Shown here one piece after another: positions 63,533 through 64,000 of a DNA stretch of 64,000 nucleotides (positions are counted from its first letter, which is position 1; each line of letters starts with the position of its first letter). A program made the translations under genes and the position numbers. Source of the stretch: Flavobacterium branchiicola. Its GTDB lineage: Bacteria > Bacteroidota > Bacteroidia > Flavobacteriales > Flavobacteriaceae. Below the pieces are notes generated by a model. The model was not told the DNA's origin, searched no databases, and worked only from the letters and a program-made list of their open reading frames with translations. The stretch lies in NCBI RefSeq assembly GCF_018383905.1, contig NZ_JAGYWA010000005.1:372001-436000 (forward strand), given 5' to 3'.

Positions 63533-63604
63533 AAATCGCTCGCAAAGGCGCGAAGTCGTCATGTTTTATAAAAAAGCTTTGCGACTTCGCGTCTTTGCGA
63601 GATT
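63533..63604. repeat. Intergenic inverted repeat, GCGACTTTGCGAG family
   Basis: Left arm with CTCGCAAAGGCGCGAAGTCG, right arm with CGACTTCGCGTCTTTGCGAG, around a loop of about 20 bases. Same family as 38972-39111. It sits 8 bases past the flavoprotein stop and may end that transcript. Confidence 0.7.
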
Positions 63605-63698
63605 AAACAAATGCTTTGGATTCTTAAAAATAAAAATCTAACATATTGAAATCATTCAGTTTGAAAATTTTTCTTGCAGAATAATTATTTATCAAATT

Positions 63699-63724
63699 TA
63701 ATTTTTAGTTTTGTCTAAAAATTA
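63699..63724. promoter_or_regulatory. Second DtxR/MntR-like operator, before the receptor gene
   Basis: TAATTTTTAG and CTAAAAATTA are perfect 10-bp inverted arms around TTTTGT. The inner TTTTAG-N6-CTAAAA equals the mntH operator outside its centre. It overlaps a -7-like TAGTTTTG (63706-63713) and ends 10 bases before the start at 63735. Confidence 0.6.
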
Positions 63725-63734
63725 TTTTAATAAA

Positions 63735-64000
63735 ATGAAACATTTATTTTTGATTATATTAATACTTGCTGTAAAGAACTCTTATTCACAAAATATATCG
63801 GGTAAAGTATATGCAGATATTCCTCCGGCACAGGAAATTAATGTGGTGTTGTTAAATACAAACTTTAAAACACAAACTGATTCGCTTGGTTTTTATCAAT
63901 TCAGCAATATTCCGAATGGCTCGTATAAAATTGAAGTTACGTCGACAGGATTTAAACCGGTGATTAAAAGAATTTCAATTTTAGAAAATCAAAATTTAAA
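63735..64000 (+). CDS. N-terminus of an exported carboxypeptidase-like-domain protein, probable TonB-dependent receptor
   Basis: The first 88 codons of a gene that runs off the window. A signal peptide (MKHLFLIILILAVKNSYSQ) is followed by a CarboxypepD_reg-like beta domain: ISGKVYADIPPAQEINVVLL, TDSLGFYQFSNIPNGSYKIE, STGFKPVIKRI. This domain opens many TonB-dependent outer-membrane receptors in Bacteroidota, which is the likely identity. A DtxR/MntR-like operator lies just in front, hinting at metal or siderophore uptake. The plug and barrel are outside the window, so this is inference. Confidence 0.7.
   Translation, partial: MKHLFLIILILAVKNSYSQNISGKVYADIPPAQEINVVLLNTNFKTQTDSLGFYQFSNIPNGSYKIEVTSTGFKPVIKRISILENQNL

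Overview
The window looks like a chromosomal segment of a gliding Flavobacterium or a very close relative in the Bacteroidota. The DNA is AT-rich. Start codons lack Shine-Dalgarno sequences. The clearest promoters have the Bacteroidota form (TTG, 18-19 bp, TAnnTTTG). Lipoproteins carry short signal peptides ending in a Cys. The left end encodes a giant SprB-type surface adhesin with a type B type IX secretion (T9SS) sorting domain, followed by its PorP/SprF partner. Species cannot be fixed from the sequence alone.

Layout. 1-18.2 kb: most of sprB (5' end outside the window; 5,731 codons visible) and sprF. 18.4-20.2 kb: a LytS-type histidine kinase and a LytTR response regulator. 20.3-22.3 kb: a secreted intradiol-dioxygenase-like lipoprotein, a pirin/cupin-like protein and an unknown protein. 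22.5-28.2 kb: pgk, an MltD-like murein transglycosylase with three LysM domains, two lipoproteins (DUF4837, DUF1579) and an ElaA-type acetyltransferase. 28.2-28.8 kb: a gene-free block of dispersed intergenic repeats. 28.8-32.6 kb (minus): rnpA, a DUF4349 lipoprotein, an S41 protease and a tandem OmpA-domain protein. 32.7-35.5 kb: an acyltransferase, an acyl-ACP desaturase, an HD hydrolase and a 42-residue membrane peptide. 35.6-38.2 kb (minus): feoA, feoB and a Cys-rich FeoB-associated peptide with their own promoter and terminator. 38.2-42.8 kb: an SCO protein, an EamA transporter, an M13 peptidase and a GyrI-like protein. 43-56 kb: a near-complete haem cluster. 56-58.9 kb: an NtrY-like kinase, an enoyl-CoA hydratase and an unknown protein. 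59-64 kb: metal homeostasis genes (mntR, an Nramp-UspA fusion, a Fur-family regulator, a MerC-domain protein, a TrxB-like flavoprotein) and the start of a surface receptor.

How the genes fit together. The haem genes hemB, F, E, D, C and A (minus strand) face hemH and hemJ (plus strand), with an AraC-type regulator between them. Only hemL is missing from the route from glutamyl-tRNA to protohaem. An Fe(II) importer (feoAB), a Mn/Fe importer (mntH) and their regulators lie nearby. Two separate regulatory circuits can be read from the bases: a DtxR/MntR-like box (TTTTAG-N6-CTAAAA) at mntH and again in front of the truncated receptor gene at 63.7 kb, and a GCAACAATrTTGC box occurring twice between the Fur-family gene and merC.

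The most unusual non-coding structure is a set of short palindromic repeats. One family (CCTGCAAGGTTTT / AAAACCTTG core) occurs as three head-to-head pairs. Two pairs bracket a frameshifted REP-associated tyrosine transposase (RAYT) gene, and the third lies between hemD and hemE. I found no CRISPR array, phage, intact insertion sequence, tRNA or rRNA. The sprB-sprF locus, the RAYT and REP-like repeats, and the metal operators are the parts most worth following up. None of them is clearly an undescribed system from sequence alone.
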